A program made the position numbers and the translations under genes. From assembly GCA_937880075.1 (NCBI GenBank), contig CALFLM010000060.1, forward strand, positions 76,348-140,347: a stretch of DNA of 64,000 bases, given 5' to 3'. Of this stretch, positions 1 through 8,201 are shown piece after piece. The stretch comes from an uncultured Romboutsia sp. (GTDB lineage Bacteria > Bacillota > Clostridia > Peptostreptococcales > Peptostreptococcaceae). Every line of letters starts with the position of its first letter. Position 1 is the first letter of the stretch. The notes under the pieces were generated by a model. The model was not told where the DNA came from and did not search any database. It saw only the letters and a list, made by a program, of their open reading frames with translations.

Positions 1-4
1 TTAT

Positions 5-10
5 TATAAT
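5..10 (+). promoter_or_regulatory. Probable -10 element of the pyrR promoter
   Basis: A perfect TATAAT lies at 5-10, which would start transcription near base 17, just before the PyrR-binding hairpin (20-48). The -35 element would lie before the window, so the promoter is only half visible. Confidence 0.5.
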
Positions 11-16
11 AAAAGT

Positions 17-128
17 ATACCTTTAAATGATACAGAGATATCATAAGGCAAGTAAAAATACTATATAGTATTTTTATTAAGCATATTTGTATATATAGCT
101 TCTTGTCTTATGATAAGAAGCTTTTTAT
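17..128 (+). promoter_or_regulatory. PyrR-responsive transcription attenuator in the pyrR leader
   Basis: Three mutually exclusive RNA structures are visible. The PyrR-binding hairpin at 20-48 has outer stem CCTT/AAGG, inner stem ATGATA/TATCAT and a CAGAGA loop, the signature of PyrR binding loops. The antiterminator pairs 39-52 with 102-115 (14 positions, one G-U). The intrinsic terminator pairs AGCTTCTT (97-104) with AAGAAGCT (115-122), followed by a T run. From the known Bacillus mechanism, UMP/UTP-bound PyrR stabilises the first hairpin and lets the terminator form. Structures are read from sequence; the mechanism is inferred by homology. Confidence 0.88.
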
Positions 129-157
129 ATTTTACAAAAATTACTAGGAGGTCACAG

Positions 158-691
158 ATGAAAGAAAAGGCCCAATTAATGGATGAAAAAGCAGTTGGAA
201 GAGCTATAACTAGAATAAGTCATGAGATAATAGAAAGAAACAAAGGTATAGAAGATATTGTTTTAGTAGGTATAAAAACTAGAGGTGTTCCTATATCAAA
301 TCGAATAAGTAAAAAAATAGAACAAATAGAAGGAACAAAAGTAAATACTGGTGAAATAGATATAACTCTATATAGAGATGATTTAAAAAAGATAGATGTT
401 GACCCAGTTATAAATGGTTCAAATATTGAATTTAGCATAAATGACAAAATAGTAATACTAGTTGATGATGTATTATATACAGGAAGAACAGTTAGAAGTG
501 CATTAGATGCTATTATAGATATAGGTAGACCTAAGGCTATACAGTTAGCAGTTTTAGTTGACAGAGGTCATAGAGAGCTACCTATAAGAGCTGATTATGT
601 AGGAAAGAATGTTCCTACATCAAAAGGTGAAATTATATCAGTAAAGCTATCAGAAATTGATGGTGAAGATTCAGTAACAATTAATGAGTAA
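158..691 (+). CDS. pyrR: PyrR: bifunctional pyr operon attenuation protein / uracil phosphoribosyltransferase
   Basis: A 177-residue phosphoribosyltransferase-fold protein that binds pyr mRNA leaders in response to UMP and can also convert uracil plus PRPP to UMP. The PRPP-binding loop VILVDDVLYTGRTVRSALDA is clear at about residues 100-119, preceded by the conserved GIKTRGV segment. Length matches the family (about 180). The start at 158 follows AGGAGG; an in-frame ATG at 110 lies inside the leader terminator and is rejected. It sits behind its own attenuator and before uraA, the usual autoregulated pyrimidine arrangement. Confidence 0.95.
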   Translation: MKEKAQLMDEKAVGRAITRISHEIIERNKGIEDIVLVGIKTRGVPISNRISKKIEQIEGTKVNTGEIDITLYRDDLKKIDVDPVINGSNIEFSINDKIVILVDDVLYTGRTVRSALDAIIDIGRPKAIQLAVLVDRGHRELPIRADYVGKNVPTSKGEIISVKLSEIDGEDSVTINE

Positions 692-715
692 GAGCATAAA
701 TTTATAAATATAGTG

Positions 716-789
716 CCTTTTAATTCAGTACAGAGATGCTGAAAAAGGGAGAATAATTTCTCCCTAAAAAATTTATGGGAGGTTTTTTT
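716..789 (+). promoter_or_regulatory. Second PyrR leader, with the terminator-like stem overlapping the uraA ribosome-binding site
   Basis: A PyrR-binding hairpin spans 716-748: outer CCTTTT (716-721)/AAAAGG (743-748), inner TTCAGTA (724-730)/TGCTGAA (737-743), loop CAGAGA, the same hexaloop as in the pyrR leader. Its 3' arm overlaps GGGAGA (747-752), which can pair with TCTCCC (759-764). Alternatively CTCCC (760-764) pairs with GGGAG (777-781), with inner TAAA/TTTA, followed by seven T. That last stem contains the Shine-Dalgarno of uraA, so PyrR binding should both terminate transcription and hide the ribosome site. Pairings are seen; the switch is inferred. Confidence 0.8.
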
Positions 790-2034
790 ATGAAAAAAAC
801 AGTATTATCAATACAACATTTATTAGCAATGTTTGGAGCGACAGTATTAGTTCCGATATTAACAGGATTTAATCCTTCAGTTGCAATCTTTTGCGCAGGT
901 ATAGGTACATTAATATTCCATTTCTGTACAGAAGGAAAAGTACCAGTATTTTTAGGTTCGAGTTTTGCATTTATACCATTGATATTATCAGTTAAAGAAG
1001 CATTTAATGGTGACTTAGCTTATGCTCAAGGTGGTATAATAGTAGCTGGTTTAATTTATGTTATGTTATCTTTTGTAATAAAAATGGTTGGAGTAGATAA
1101 GATAAAAAGATATTTCCCACCACAAGTTACAGGAGCTATGATAGCTGTTATAGGTCTTAATTTATTACCGACAGCATTTGATATGGCATCAAATCATATT
1201 ATGATAGCAATAATAACATTAGCTATAGCGCTTATTATAAATAACTTTGGTAAAGGGTTTATAAAACAATTAGGGATACTAATTGCAGTTATTATAGGAT
1301 ATATATTAAGTTTAGTATTGGGATTAGTAGATACAGCTACTATATCACAAGCTAGTTTATTTGAAATACCAAAGTTTACGCTACCAAAGTTTAGTTTAGA
1401 AGCAATAGTTATAATAGCGCCAGTTGTTTTAGCAGTTTTTATGGAACATATAGGAGATATGACAACAAATGGAGCTGTAGTAGGTAAAAACTTCCTGGAA
1501 AATCCAGGTTTAAATAAAACATTACTTGGAGATGGATTAGCTACGATAGTAGCAGGGTTCTTGGGAGGTCCAGCAAATACTACTTATGGAGAAAATACCG
1601 CAGTGCTTGCATTAACTAAAAATTATGATCCATCAATACTTAGACGTACAGCAATATTTGCAATATTCTTATCTTGCATAGGAAAGTTTGGAGGATTTTT
1701 ACAAAGTATACCAACAGCTGTTATGGGTGGTATAAGTATATTATTGTTCTCTATGATAACTTTAGTTGGAGTAAAAACTGTAAAAGATAGTGAATGTATA
1801 AAAAATAAGAAAAACATAATTATAATAGCAACAATAATGGTAATAGGTTTAGGAACGACTTACTTAAGTAATAAAGGGATAGTTATAGGTATACCAATTA
1901 CACAGGATGTAACAATAACAGGACTTAGCTTAGCGGCAATAGTAGGTGTAGTATTAAATGTATTATTAAATAACACAAATATAGATTTAAAAGAAGATGA
2001 AAAAGTAGATAAACCTAGTACAACAATTGCATAA
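790..2034 (+). CDS. uraA: Uracil permease (UraA/PyrP, nucleobase:cation symporter 2 family)
   Basis: A 414-residue polytopic membrane protein of the NCS2 family that imports uracil with protons. It opens with the family signature QHLLAMFGATVLVPILTG and carries the central GGPANTTYGEN substrate-site motif, with hydrophobic segments along its whole length. Start 790 is chosen because GGGAGG (777-782) lies 7 bases upstream; the ATG at 775 overlaps that site. It follows pyrR and its own PyrR leader, so uracil uptake and pyr control are co-regulated. A terminator follows at 2044-2089. Confidence 0.94.
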   Translation: MKKTVLSIQHLLAMFGATVLVPILTGFNPSVAIFCAGIGTLIFHFCTEGKVPVFLGSSFAFIPLILSVKEAFNGDLAYAQGGIIVAGLIYVMLSFVIKMVGVDKIKRYFPPQVTGAMIAVIGLNLLPTAFDMASNHIMIAIITLAIALIINNFGKGFIKQLGILIAVIIGYILSLVLGLVDTATISQASLFEIPKFTLPKFSLEAIVIIAPVVLAVFMEHIGDMTTNGAVVGKNFLENPGLNKTLLGDGLATIVAGFLGGPANTTYGENTAVLALTKNYDPSILRRTAIFAIFLSCIGKFGGFLQSIPTAVMGGISILLFSMITLVGVKTVKDSECIKNKKNIIIIATIMVIGLGTTYLSNKGIVIGIPITQDVTITGLSLAAIVGVVLNVLLNNTNIDLKEDEKVDKPSTTIA

Positions 2035-2043
2035 ATAAATAAG

Positions 2044-2089
2044 ATACCTATTTATAGAGTTAAATACTTATCTATATGTAGGTATTTTT
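2044..2089 (+). terminator. Rho-independent terminator after uraA
   Basis: ATACCTA (2044-2050) pairs with TAGGTAT (2079-2085), followed by a short T run. A separate AT-rich hairpin, AAATTTTTATT/AATAAAAATTT, follows at 2147-2173. Confidence 0.6.
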
Positions 2090-2220
2090 ACGTATCAGGA
2101 AATTATAGCATGAAATGTGTAGCTGACACGTCGCTCAAACAAAGTGAAATTTTTATTAGTAAAATAAAAATTTTATAGTAAATAAACTATATTAGAGATA
2201 TTTTGTAATAACTAAAATAA

Positions 2221-2268
2221 AAGTAAAAAGAGTTAAACTCAATATATGAGATTAACTCTTTTTTACTT
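2221..2268. terminator. Bidirectional terminator between uraA and rqcH
   Basis: AAGTAAAAAGAGTTAA (2221-2236) is mirrored by TTAACTCTTTTTTACTT (2252-2268), giving a long stem with T runs on both strands. It lies 50 bases beyond the stop of the minus-strand rqcH and probably serves it, while backing up the uraA terminator. Confidence 0.8.
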
Positions 2269-2318
2269 GTATTTTATCATAGTCTATACTTATAATTCTA
2301 TTACTTATAAACTATATA

Positions 2319-4094
2319 CTAATTATCAAATTTTGGTTTTAATTTAGCTACTAATTCTTCTGTAGGAGTTACATATATAGTATTATTAGTCTCATAAATA
2401 ACCATTCCAGGTTTTGCACCATTAGGTTTTTTAACATTTTTTTTCTTAGTATAATCAACTGGAACTTGAGAAGACATTCTTGATTTACTAAAGAATGCAG
2501 CTAACATTGCACCTTCAAATATCGTTTCATCTGGAACTTCTTTTCCTTCAGTTTTTATGATAATGTGTGAACCAGGTATATTTTTAGTATGCATCCATAT
2601 ATCATCATTAGAAGCTACCTTTAGAGTAAGATGATCATTTTGTTTATTATTTTTTCCTACTAAAATTTTAAAACCATCAGAACTGATAAATTCATGAGGT
2701 TTAGTAGTCAATTTAGTTTCTTTTTTACTATTATTTTTGGATCTTAAATACCCAACCTTACTTAGTTCATCTCTTATATCCATTAATTCAGCTAAGTTTT
2801 CACAGTTTTCTATACTAAGCATAATATTTTCTAAATAGTCTATTTCTTCTTTAGTTATCTCTATTTGAGAAGTAATTTCTTTTTTTGCAGTTTTCATCTT
2901 ATTATATTTTTTAAAATATTTTTGAGCATTTTCTGAAGGTGTAAAGTTTGTATTTAATGATATTGTTATATTTTTATATTCTGGATCATAGAAATTTGCA
3001 ACTTCAACACTTTCCATGCCTTTTTCAATCATATATATGTATGATGTAATTAATTCGCCTTTTACTTTATAAATTTGAGCATTTTCAGATTCTTTCAATT
3101 CTTTTTCTTGTTTATTTAATTTATTATAAAGTCTATCAAGTTTTATAGATATACTTTTTCTAAGATCTGAAGAACGTTGATGAATTCTATCTTTTATATC
3201 TTTAGTTGCATAGTAACTTTCTAATATTTTAGACATGCTACCATCATTTATAACAGATAAATTATTAAACTGGCTTAAATTTATGCAACTAAAATCTAAA
3301 ACTTTATCTATAGATTCATCTATAACCATACTAGGATTATAGATATTATCCTTTATAGATTTAAATAAACTATAAAATTCTTTGTAAATTTTAGATATAT
3401 CATCTGAAGAGATCTCATTTATTAATAAATTTTTATCTATATTAGCTCTAAAACATATTTCTTTTGCTATAACAGGGCTTATCCCTAAAAACTTAGAGTA
3501 TATAGCTTTAAAAATTGGTCCATTAAAAGAATTTAAAGTATTTACAAATAAATTTAAACTTATTTCATCAATTGGATTTAATTTATCTTGTTTTGGTGGT
3601 AATACATAAGTCTGTCCAGGAAGTATTTGACGAACTCTACTTACACTTGGAGGTATTCTTTTTGCAGAATCGATAATTTTATTATCAAATGAATGAGTAA
3701 GAATTATATTACTATGTCTTCCCATTATTTCTATGATAATATCCTTAGTTGTTTTTTCTTTTAATTCATCAAACGATTCAACACTAATTTTTATTATCCT
3801 CTCAAAACCTATTTGAGAAATATTTACTATACTTCCTCCTTGTATATATTTTCTAAACAACATACAAAACATAGGAGCATTTATAGGATTTTCCTTTTTA
3901 TAGTCGCTAGCTAAATAAACTCTAGGATTAGAAGAGCTACAGCTTAAAACTAACTTAAAGTTTTCTTTATTATTTCTTATATGTAAAACTACTTCATCAT
4001 TTTCAGGTTGATATACTTTATCAATTTTTCCACCTAAAAGTTTTTTATGTAATTCATCTACTATGGAATGTATAACTAAACCATCTAAAGCCAT
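2319..4094 (-). CDS. rqcH: RqcH: NFACT-family ribosome quality-control factor (Rqc2 homologue)
   Basis: A 591-residue NFACT protein, historically called fibronectin-binding protein FbpA. In Bacillus subtilis RqcH binds stalled 50S-peptidyl-tRNA and adds C-terminal alanine tails. The N-terminal NFACT-N domain begins MALDGLVIHSIVDEL; a coiled-coil region occupies about residues 300-440; the C-terminal NFACT-R domain (about 460-580) holds the DIWMHTKNIPGSHIII and ARMSSQVPVDYT-like elements. Start 4094 has GGGAGA upstream. It is a single minus-strand gene, convergent with uraA and divergent from dapF. Confidence 0.92.
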   Translation of the reverse strand: MALDGLVIHSIVDELHKKLLGGKIDKVYQPENDEVVLHIRNNKENFKLVLSCSSSNPRVYLASDYKKENPINAPMFCMLFRKYIQGGSIVNISQIGFERIIKISVESFDELKEKTTKDIIIEIMGRHSNIILTHSFDNKIIDSAKRIPPSVSRVRQILPGQTYVLPPKQDKLNPIDEISLNLFVNTLNSFNGPIFKAIYSKFLGISPVIAKEICFRANIDKNLLINEISSDDISKIYKEFYSLFKSIKDNIYNPSMVIDESIDKVLDFSCINLSQFNNLSVINDGSMSKILESYYATKDIKDRIHQRSSDLRKSISIKLDRLYNKLNKQEKELKESENAQIYKVKGELITSYIYMIEKGMESVEVANFYDPEYKNITISLNTNFTPSENAQKYFKKYNKMKTAKKEITSQIEITKEEIDYLENIMLSIENCENLAELMDIRDELSKVGYLRSKNNSKKETKLTTKPHEFISSDGFKILVGKNNKQNDHLTLKVASNDDIWMHTKNIPGSHIIIKTEGKEVPDETIFEGAMLAAFFSKSRMSSQVPVDYTKKKNVKKPNGAKPGMVIYETNNTIYVTPTEELVAKLKPKFDN

Positions 4095-4188
4095 AATATT
4101 TCTCCCTTCTATATAAATTTTTAATAAATTAATTATTACACAATATACATATATTGTGAATAGGAGGATTTAATTATATATTTATAAT

Positions 4189-4217
4189 TTCCTTTTAGTA
4201 TTAAAATATTGTATAAT
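4189..4217 (+). promoter_or_regulatory. Possible sigmaA promoter for dapF
   Basis: TATAAT at 4212-4217 lies 38 bases before the dapF start. The best -35 at 17 bp spacing (TTCCTT, 4189-4194) is weak, so only the -10 is convincing. Confidence 0.4.
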
Positions 4218-4255
4218 TATAAGTTAGTAATTGAAATTTATAAGGGGGCTCAATT

Positions 4256-5086
4256 ATGAAATTTTGGAAATTACATGGAATAGGAAATGATTTCGTAGCT
4301 ATAGATGGAAGGTTTGATAATAAAGATGCATCAGATTACTCTGAATATGCTAAATGTGTGTGTCATAGGAAATTTTCTATAGGAGCAGATGGATTGCTTG
4401 TTGTTAAAAATTCTGATAAGTGTGATGTAGAAATGGTATATTATAATGCCGATGGAAGTAGAGCTTCTATGTGTGGAAATGGATTAAGATGTTTTGTTAA
4501 GTTCGTTTATGACAATAATATAGTTAGAAAAGAAGAATTTAGTGTAAGTACATTAGATGGAATAAAAAAAGTAAAAATAAATCTTAAAGATGGAGAAATA
4601 GATACTATAAAAGTTAATATGGGAAATGGTAGTTTTTTATGTGAAGATATTCCTGCTATATCTAATAATGAAACATTTATAGGTGAGAAACTAGCGGTAT
4701 TAGATAGAACTTTTAAGGTAAATGCTATGCTTATGGGTGTTCCACATGTTGTTATATTAGTGGATGACATAAGTTTAGAAGAAGTATGTAAATATGGACC
4801 TTTATTAGAAAAAAATAAAGTTTTCCCAAAAGGAACTAATGTAAATTTTGTTAAAATAGAAGATAAGAATAATATAATAGTCAGTACATGGGAGAGAGGA
4901 TGTGGATATACATTAGGTTGTGGAACTGGAATGACAGCATCAGCAATAATATGTAATTACTTAGGAAAAGTGAATAAAAGTGTGAATGCAAAATCTGAAG
5001 GTGGATGTGTGAAAATAGATATAGATGAATTTGTTTATATGACAGGTCCTGCTGTTAAAATATGTGAAGGAACTTTGGAGGTATAG
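4256..5086 (+). CDS. dapF: Diaminopimelate epimerase
   Basis: A 276-residue PLP-independent racemase that converts LL-DAP to meso-DAP for lysine and peptidoglycan synthesis. Both active-site cysteines are in standard motifs: NADGSRASMCGNGLRCF near residue 65-80 and GCGTGMTASA near 220. Start 4256 follows AAGGGGG. It ends 3 bases before yicC and heads the + strand housekeeping run. Its presence implies meso-DAP cross-linked peptidoglycan. Confidence 0.95.
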   Translation: MKFWKLHGIGNDFVAIDGRFDNKDASDYSEYAKCVCHRKFSIGADGLLVVKNSDKCDVEMVYYNADGSRASMCGNGLRCFVKFVYDNNIVRKEEFSVSTLDGIKKVKINLKDGEIDTIKVNMGNGSFLCEDIPAISNNETFIGEKLAVLDRTFKVNAMLMGVPHVVILVDDISLEEVCKYGPLLEKNKVFPKGTNVNFVKIEDKNNIIVSTWERGCGYTLGCGTGMTASAIICNYLGKVNKSVNAKSEGGCVKIDIDEFVYMTGPAVKICEGTLEV

Positions 5087-5089
5087 TAA

Positions 5090-5971
5090 ATGGCAATAAG
5101 TATGACGGGATTTGGAAGAGGAGAATACAAGGATGATAACTATCAGTTCTTAGTTGAGTGCAAGACTATAAATCACAAGTATGCAGATATAAATATACGT
5201 CTTCCACGAAAGTTATCATTTTTAGAGGATAAGGCAAGAATATTAATTAAAGATTACATAAAAAGAGGAAGAGTTGATTTATATATAAAGCTTGACTTAT
5301 TAGGCAGTGAAGATGTAAACTTAAAGTTTGATGAAGAGTTAGCAACTCAATATGTATCAATACTAAAGCAAATAAAGGATAAATTTGAGTTAGTTGATGA
5401 TATAAGCGTAATGAACATTGCAAAGTTTCCTGATGTCATAAAAACTGAGGAAAAAGAAGATGATGAAGATAAGTTATGGTCAATGTTAAAAGTAGCTTTA
5501 GAAAATGCATTGCTTAAGTTAAAAGAAATGAGAATTGAAGAAGGTAAAAAGTTAGCTGATGATATAAAAAATAGATGTGATCTTCTTAAAAATTATATTG
5601 AAGATATTGAAAAATACTCATATAATGTTGTTATTGATTATAAAGAAAAATTAAAAAATAGAATCAGTGATATTTTGGAAGATCCTAGTATAATAGATGA
5701 AAATAGATTAGCTCAAGAAGTTGCTATATATGCAGATAAAAGCAATATAACAGAGGAAATAGTAAGGTTTAAAAGTCATATAGAACAATTAAAAAATACT
5801 GTTGTAAAAAATGAATCAATAGGTAGAAAGATAGACTTTTTAATCCAAGAAATGAACAGAGAAACGAATACTATAGGTTCTAAATCTTCTGATTTAAATA
5901 TAACTAACTTAGTTGTGGAAGTAAAAAGTGAATTAGAGAAAATAAGAGAACAAATACAAAATATAGAATAA
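5090..5971 (+). CDS. yicC: YicC-family endoribonuclease (YloC)
   Basis: A 293-residue member of the YicC/YloC family, recently characterised as an RNase in E. coli and B. subtilis. The diagnostic N-terminus MAISMTGFGRGE and the C-terminal segment GRKIDFLIQEMNRETNTIGS are both present, joined by a charged helical middle. The start follows GGAGG inside the end of dapF, three bases downstream of its stop, suggesting coupling. In Bacilli a remA gene usually lies between this gene and gmk; none is visible in the 62-base gap here. Confidence 0.92.
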   Translation: MAISMTGFGRGEYKDDNYQFLVECKTINHKYADINIRLPRKLSFLEDKARILIKDYIKRGRVDLYIKLDLLGSEDVNLKFDEELATQYVSILKQIKDKFELVDDISVMNIAKFPDVIKTEEKEDDEDKLWSMLKVALENALLKLKEMRIEEGKKLADDIKNRCDLLKNYIEDIEKYSYNVVIDYKEKLKNRISDILEDPSIIDENRLAQEVAIYADKSNITEEIVRFKSHIEQLKNTVVKNESIGRKIDFLIQEMNRETNTIGSKSSDLNITNLVVEVKSELEKIREQIQNIE

Positions 5972-6033
5972 TTATAAATTATTAAATATATTTTAAGACA
6001 TAACTATATGAACTAATAGAAAGGAAGAGATTG

Positions 6034-6651
6034 ATGCTTAACAGAAAAGGTCTATTATTAGTTGTATCAGGTCCATCAGGTGCAGGAAAAGGTACGATAT
6101 GTAAAGCGTTATTAAACAAAAATGATAAGATAAAATTGTCAGTATCAGCTACAACTAGAAAACCAAGAAATGGAGAAGTTCATGGTGTTAACTACTTCTT
6201 TATAGAAAAAGAGGAATTTACTAAAATGATAGAAAATGGTGAATTCTTAGAGCACGCTCAAATATATGATAATTTCTATGGAACTCCAAAGGCTGCTATA
6301 ATAGAATGTTTAGAAAAAGGGCAAGATGTTATATTAGAAATAGAAATGCAAGGAGCAAGACAAATAAAAGAAGTTTATCCTGAAGGTGTATTTATATTTG
6401 TACTTCCACCATCGTTAGAAGAACTAAAAAGTAGAATTATTGGAAGAGGTACAGAAACTCAAGAAGAAATAGAGAAGAGATTTAGCTGTGCTTTTGAAGA
6501 AATAAACCAAATAGTTGATTATGATTACTTTATATTTAATGAAGATATAGAAAAATCAGTTAATGATATTGAAGCTATAATATGTACTGAGAAAAACAAA
6601 GTTACTAGATATAAAAATAATATTATAGATAAATTTAAGGAGGAATTATAA
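6034..6651 (+). CDS. gmk: Guanylate kinase
   Basis: A 205-residue kinase converting GMP (or dGMP) to GDP. The P-loop GPSGAGKGT is near residue 14; the GMP-binding stretch SATTRKPRNGEVHGVNYFF and the lid region EIEMQGARQIK follow in the right order. Start 6034 is preferred over TTG at 6031 because AGGAAG (6022-6027) is then 6 bases away. It is followed after one base by rpoZ; the pairing of gmk with rpoZ is widespread and links GTP/ppGpp metabolism to RNA polymerase. Confidence 0.95.
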   Translation: MLNRKGLLLVVSGPSGAGKGTICKALLNKNDKIKLSVSATTRKPRNGEVHGVNYFFIEKEEFTKMIENGEFLEHAQIYDNFYGTPKAAIIECLEKGQDVILEIEMQGARQIKEVYPEGVFIFVLPPSLEELKSRIIGRGTETQEEIEKRFSCAFEEINQIVDYDYFIFNEDIEKSVNDIEAIICTEKNKVTRYKNNIIDKFKEEL

Positions 6652-6652
6652 A

Positions 6653-6913
6653 ATGTTAAAGCCATCAATAAATGAAGTATTAGACAAAATAGATAACAGA
6701 TATTACTTAGTTGGAACTGTTGCAAAGAGAGCAAGAGAAATAATAGATGGAGCTGAAGTTTATGTTTCGGCTAAGAATAGAGATAATAATAAACCAGTAA
6801 CTATAGCTACTCAAGAAGTTGCTGATGAAAAAATAACATTTAGATTATTAACTCAAGAAGAAATAGATAAAGAAGAAGTAGAAATAGAAGAACATACTAC
6901 AGAAGAGGAGTAG
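6653..6913 (+). CDS. rpoZ: RNA polymerase omega subunit
   Basis: An 86-residue subunit that helps fold and assemble the beta' subunit. The conserved core is visible: NRYYLVGTVAKRAREI, then KPVTIATQEVADEKI. The C-terminus is acidic (a run of Glu). The start is one base after the gmk stop with AGGAGG just inside gmk, so the genes are almost certainly co-translated. Confidence 0.93.
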   Translation: MLKPSINEVLDKIDNRYYLVGTVAKRAREIIDGAEVYVSAKNRDNNKPVTIATQEVADEKITFRLLTQEEIDKEEVEIEEHTTEEE

Positions 6914-6917
6914 TTCT

Positions 6918-8117
6918 ATGTTAAAGAATAAGACTGTTGTAATAGGAGTAAGTGGTGGTATAGCCGTATACAAAACTTTAGATGTTATCAGTAGATTAAG
7001 AAAACTTGGTGTAAATGTTAATGTAATAATGACGAAATCTGCAACAGAATTTGTTACTCCATTATCATTTCAATCATTAAGTCAAAATTATGTAGTTTGT
7101 GATATGTTTGAAGATCCTAAAACTTGGGATGTAGAACATATATCTCTAGCTAAAAGAGCTGATGTATTCTTAATAGCACCAGCTACAGCTAATATTATAG
7201 GTAAAATTGCAAATGGAATATCGGATGATATGCTTACTACAACAGTTATGGCTACAAAAGCAAAAGTATTAATAGCACCAGCTATGAATACTAATATGTA
7301 TGAAAATCCAATACTACAAAGAAATATAACTACATTAAAAGAATTAGGATATAATTTTGTTGAGCCTGAAAGTGGTAGACTTGCTTGTGGAGATACAGGT
7401 AAAGGAAAATTAGCATCTCCAGAAACTATAGTTGATGAAGTTGTTAAATTGCTTTTAAAAGATCAAGATTTAAAAGGAAAAAGTATAATAGTAACAGCTG
7501 GACCAACAGTTGAGAGCATTGATCCAATGAGATACATAACTAATAGATCAACTGGAAAAATGGGTTACTCGATAGCTAAAGAAGCTGTAGAAAGAGGTGC
7601 AGATGTTACGCTTATAACTGGACCTACAAAATTAACTCCACCACAAAACCTTAAAAAGTTAGTTCAAATAGAGTCAGCTAAAGAAATGTATGAGGCTGTT
7701 TTAGAAAACTTAGATGAAAATGATGTAATTATAAAAAGTGCGGCAGTAGCAGATTATAAACCTAAACATTACTCTAATAAAAAGATAAAGAAATCTGAAG
7801 ATGATTTATTCATAGAATTAGATAGAAATAAGGATATATCCTTGGAAATAGGCAAAATAAAAGACGATAAAATATTAGTAGGATTTGCAGCAGAAACAAA
7901 TGATCTTATAGAAAATGCAAACCTTAAGATAAAAAAGAAAAATTTAGACTTTATAGTAGCTAATGATTTAACTAAAGAAGGTGCAGGATTTGGTGTAGAT
8001 ACTAACATAGTTAAAATCATAGATAAAGAAGGTAATATTACTGATTATCCTAAAATGAAAAAAGAAGAGGTAGCAAATGTTATTTTAGATAAAATAAAAG
8101 AGCTACTTAGTGTATAA
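6918..8117 (+). CDS. coaBC: CoaBC: phosphopantothenoylcysteine decarboxylase / phosphopantothenate-cysteine ligase
   Basis: A 399-residue bifunctional coenzyme A enzyme. The N-terminal flavoprotein decarboxylase half begins with the FMN-binding GVSGGIAVYKTLD and holds APAMNTNMYENP and the reductive Cys region RLACGDTGKGKLA. The C-terminal ligase half starts near residue 190 with GPTVESIDPMRYITNRSTG and includes KSAAVADYKP and GFAAET. It begins 4 bases after rpoZ. The last step-but-one of the same pathway, coaD, is 20 kb downstream. A terminator stem overlaps its stop codon. Confidence 0.95.
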   Translation: MLKNKTVVIGVSGGIAVYKTLDVISRLRKLGVNVNVIMTKSATEFVTPLSFQSLSQNYVVCDMFEDPKTWDVEHISLAKRADVFLIAPATANIIGKIANGISDDMLTTTVMATKAKVLIAPAMNTNMYENPILQRNITTLKELGYNFVEPESGRLACGDTGKGKLASPETIVDEVVKLLLKDQDLKGKSIIVTAGPTVESIDPMRYITNRSTGKMGYSIAKEAVERGADVTLITGPTKLTPPQNLKKLVQIESAKEMYEAVLENLDENDVIIKSAAVADYKPKHYSNKKIKKSEDDLFIELDRNKDISLEIGKIKDDKILVGFAAETNDLIENANLKIKKKNLDFIVANDLTKEGAGFGVDTNIVKIIDKEGNITDYPKMKKEEVANVILDKIKELLSV

Positions 8118-8147
8118 GCATCTATTAATATAGATGCTTATATTTTT
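8116..8147 (+). terminator. Terminator after coaBC
   Basis: A perfect 10-bp stem, AAGCATCTAT (8116-8125)/ATAGATGCTT (8130-8139), with a 4-base loop starts in the coaBC stop codon and is followed by ATATTTTTA. Confidence 0.75.
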
Positions 8148-8201
8148 ACATAACAGGATATAATTTAACTAAAAGATATAAATAAGAAATAGAGGTAGAA
8201 T

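Noticed and set aside
2104..2173. Possible dispersed repeat shared with about 21133-21177 (ATGAAA...GCGA/GCGAAGC...AAATTTTT)
   Set aside because: Only short stretches agree by eye and two copies in AT-rich DNA prove nothing; a genome-wide self-search would decide.
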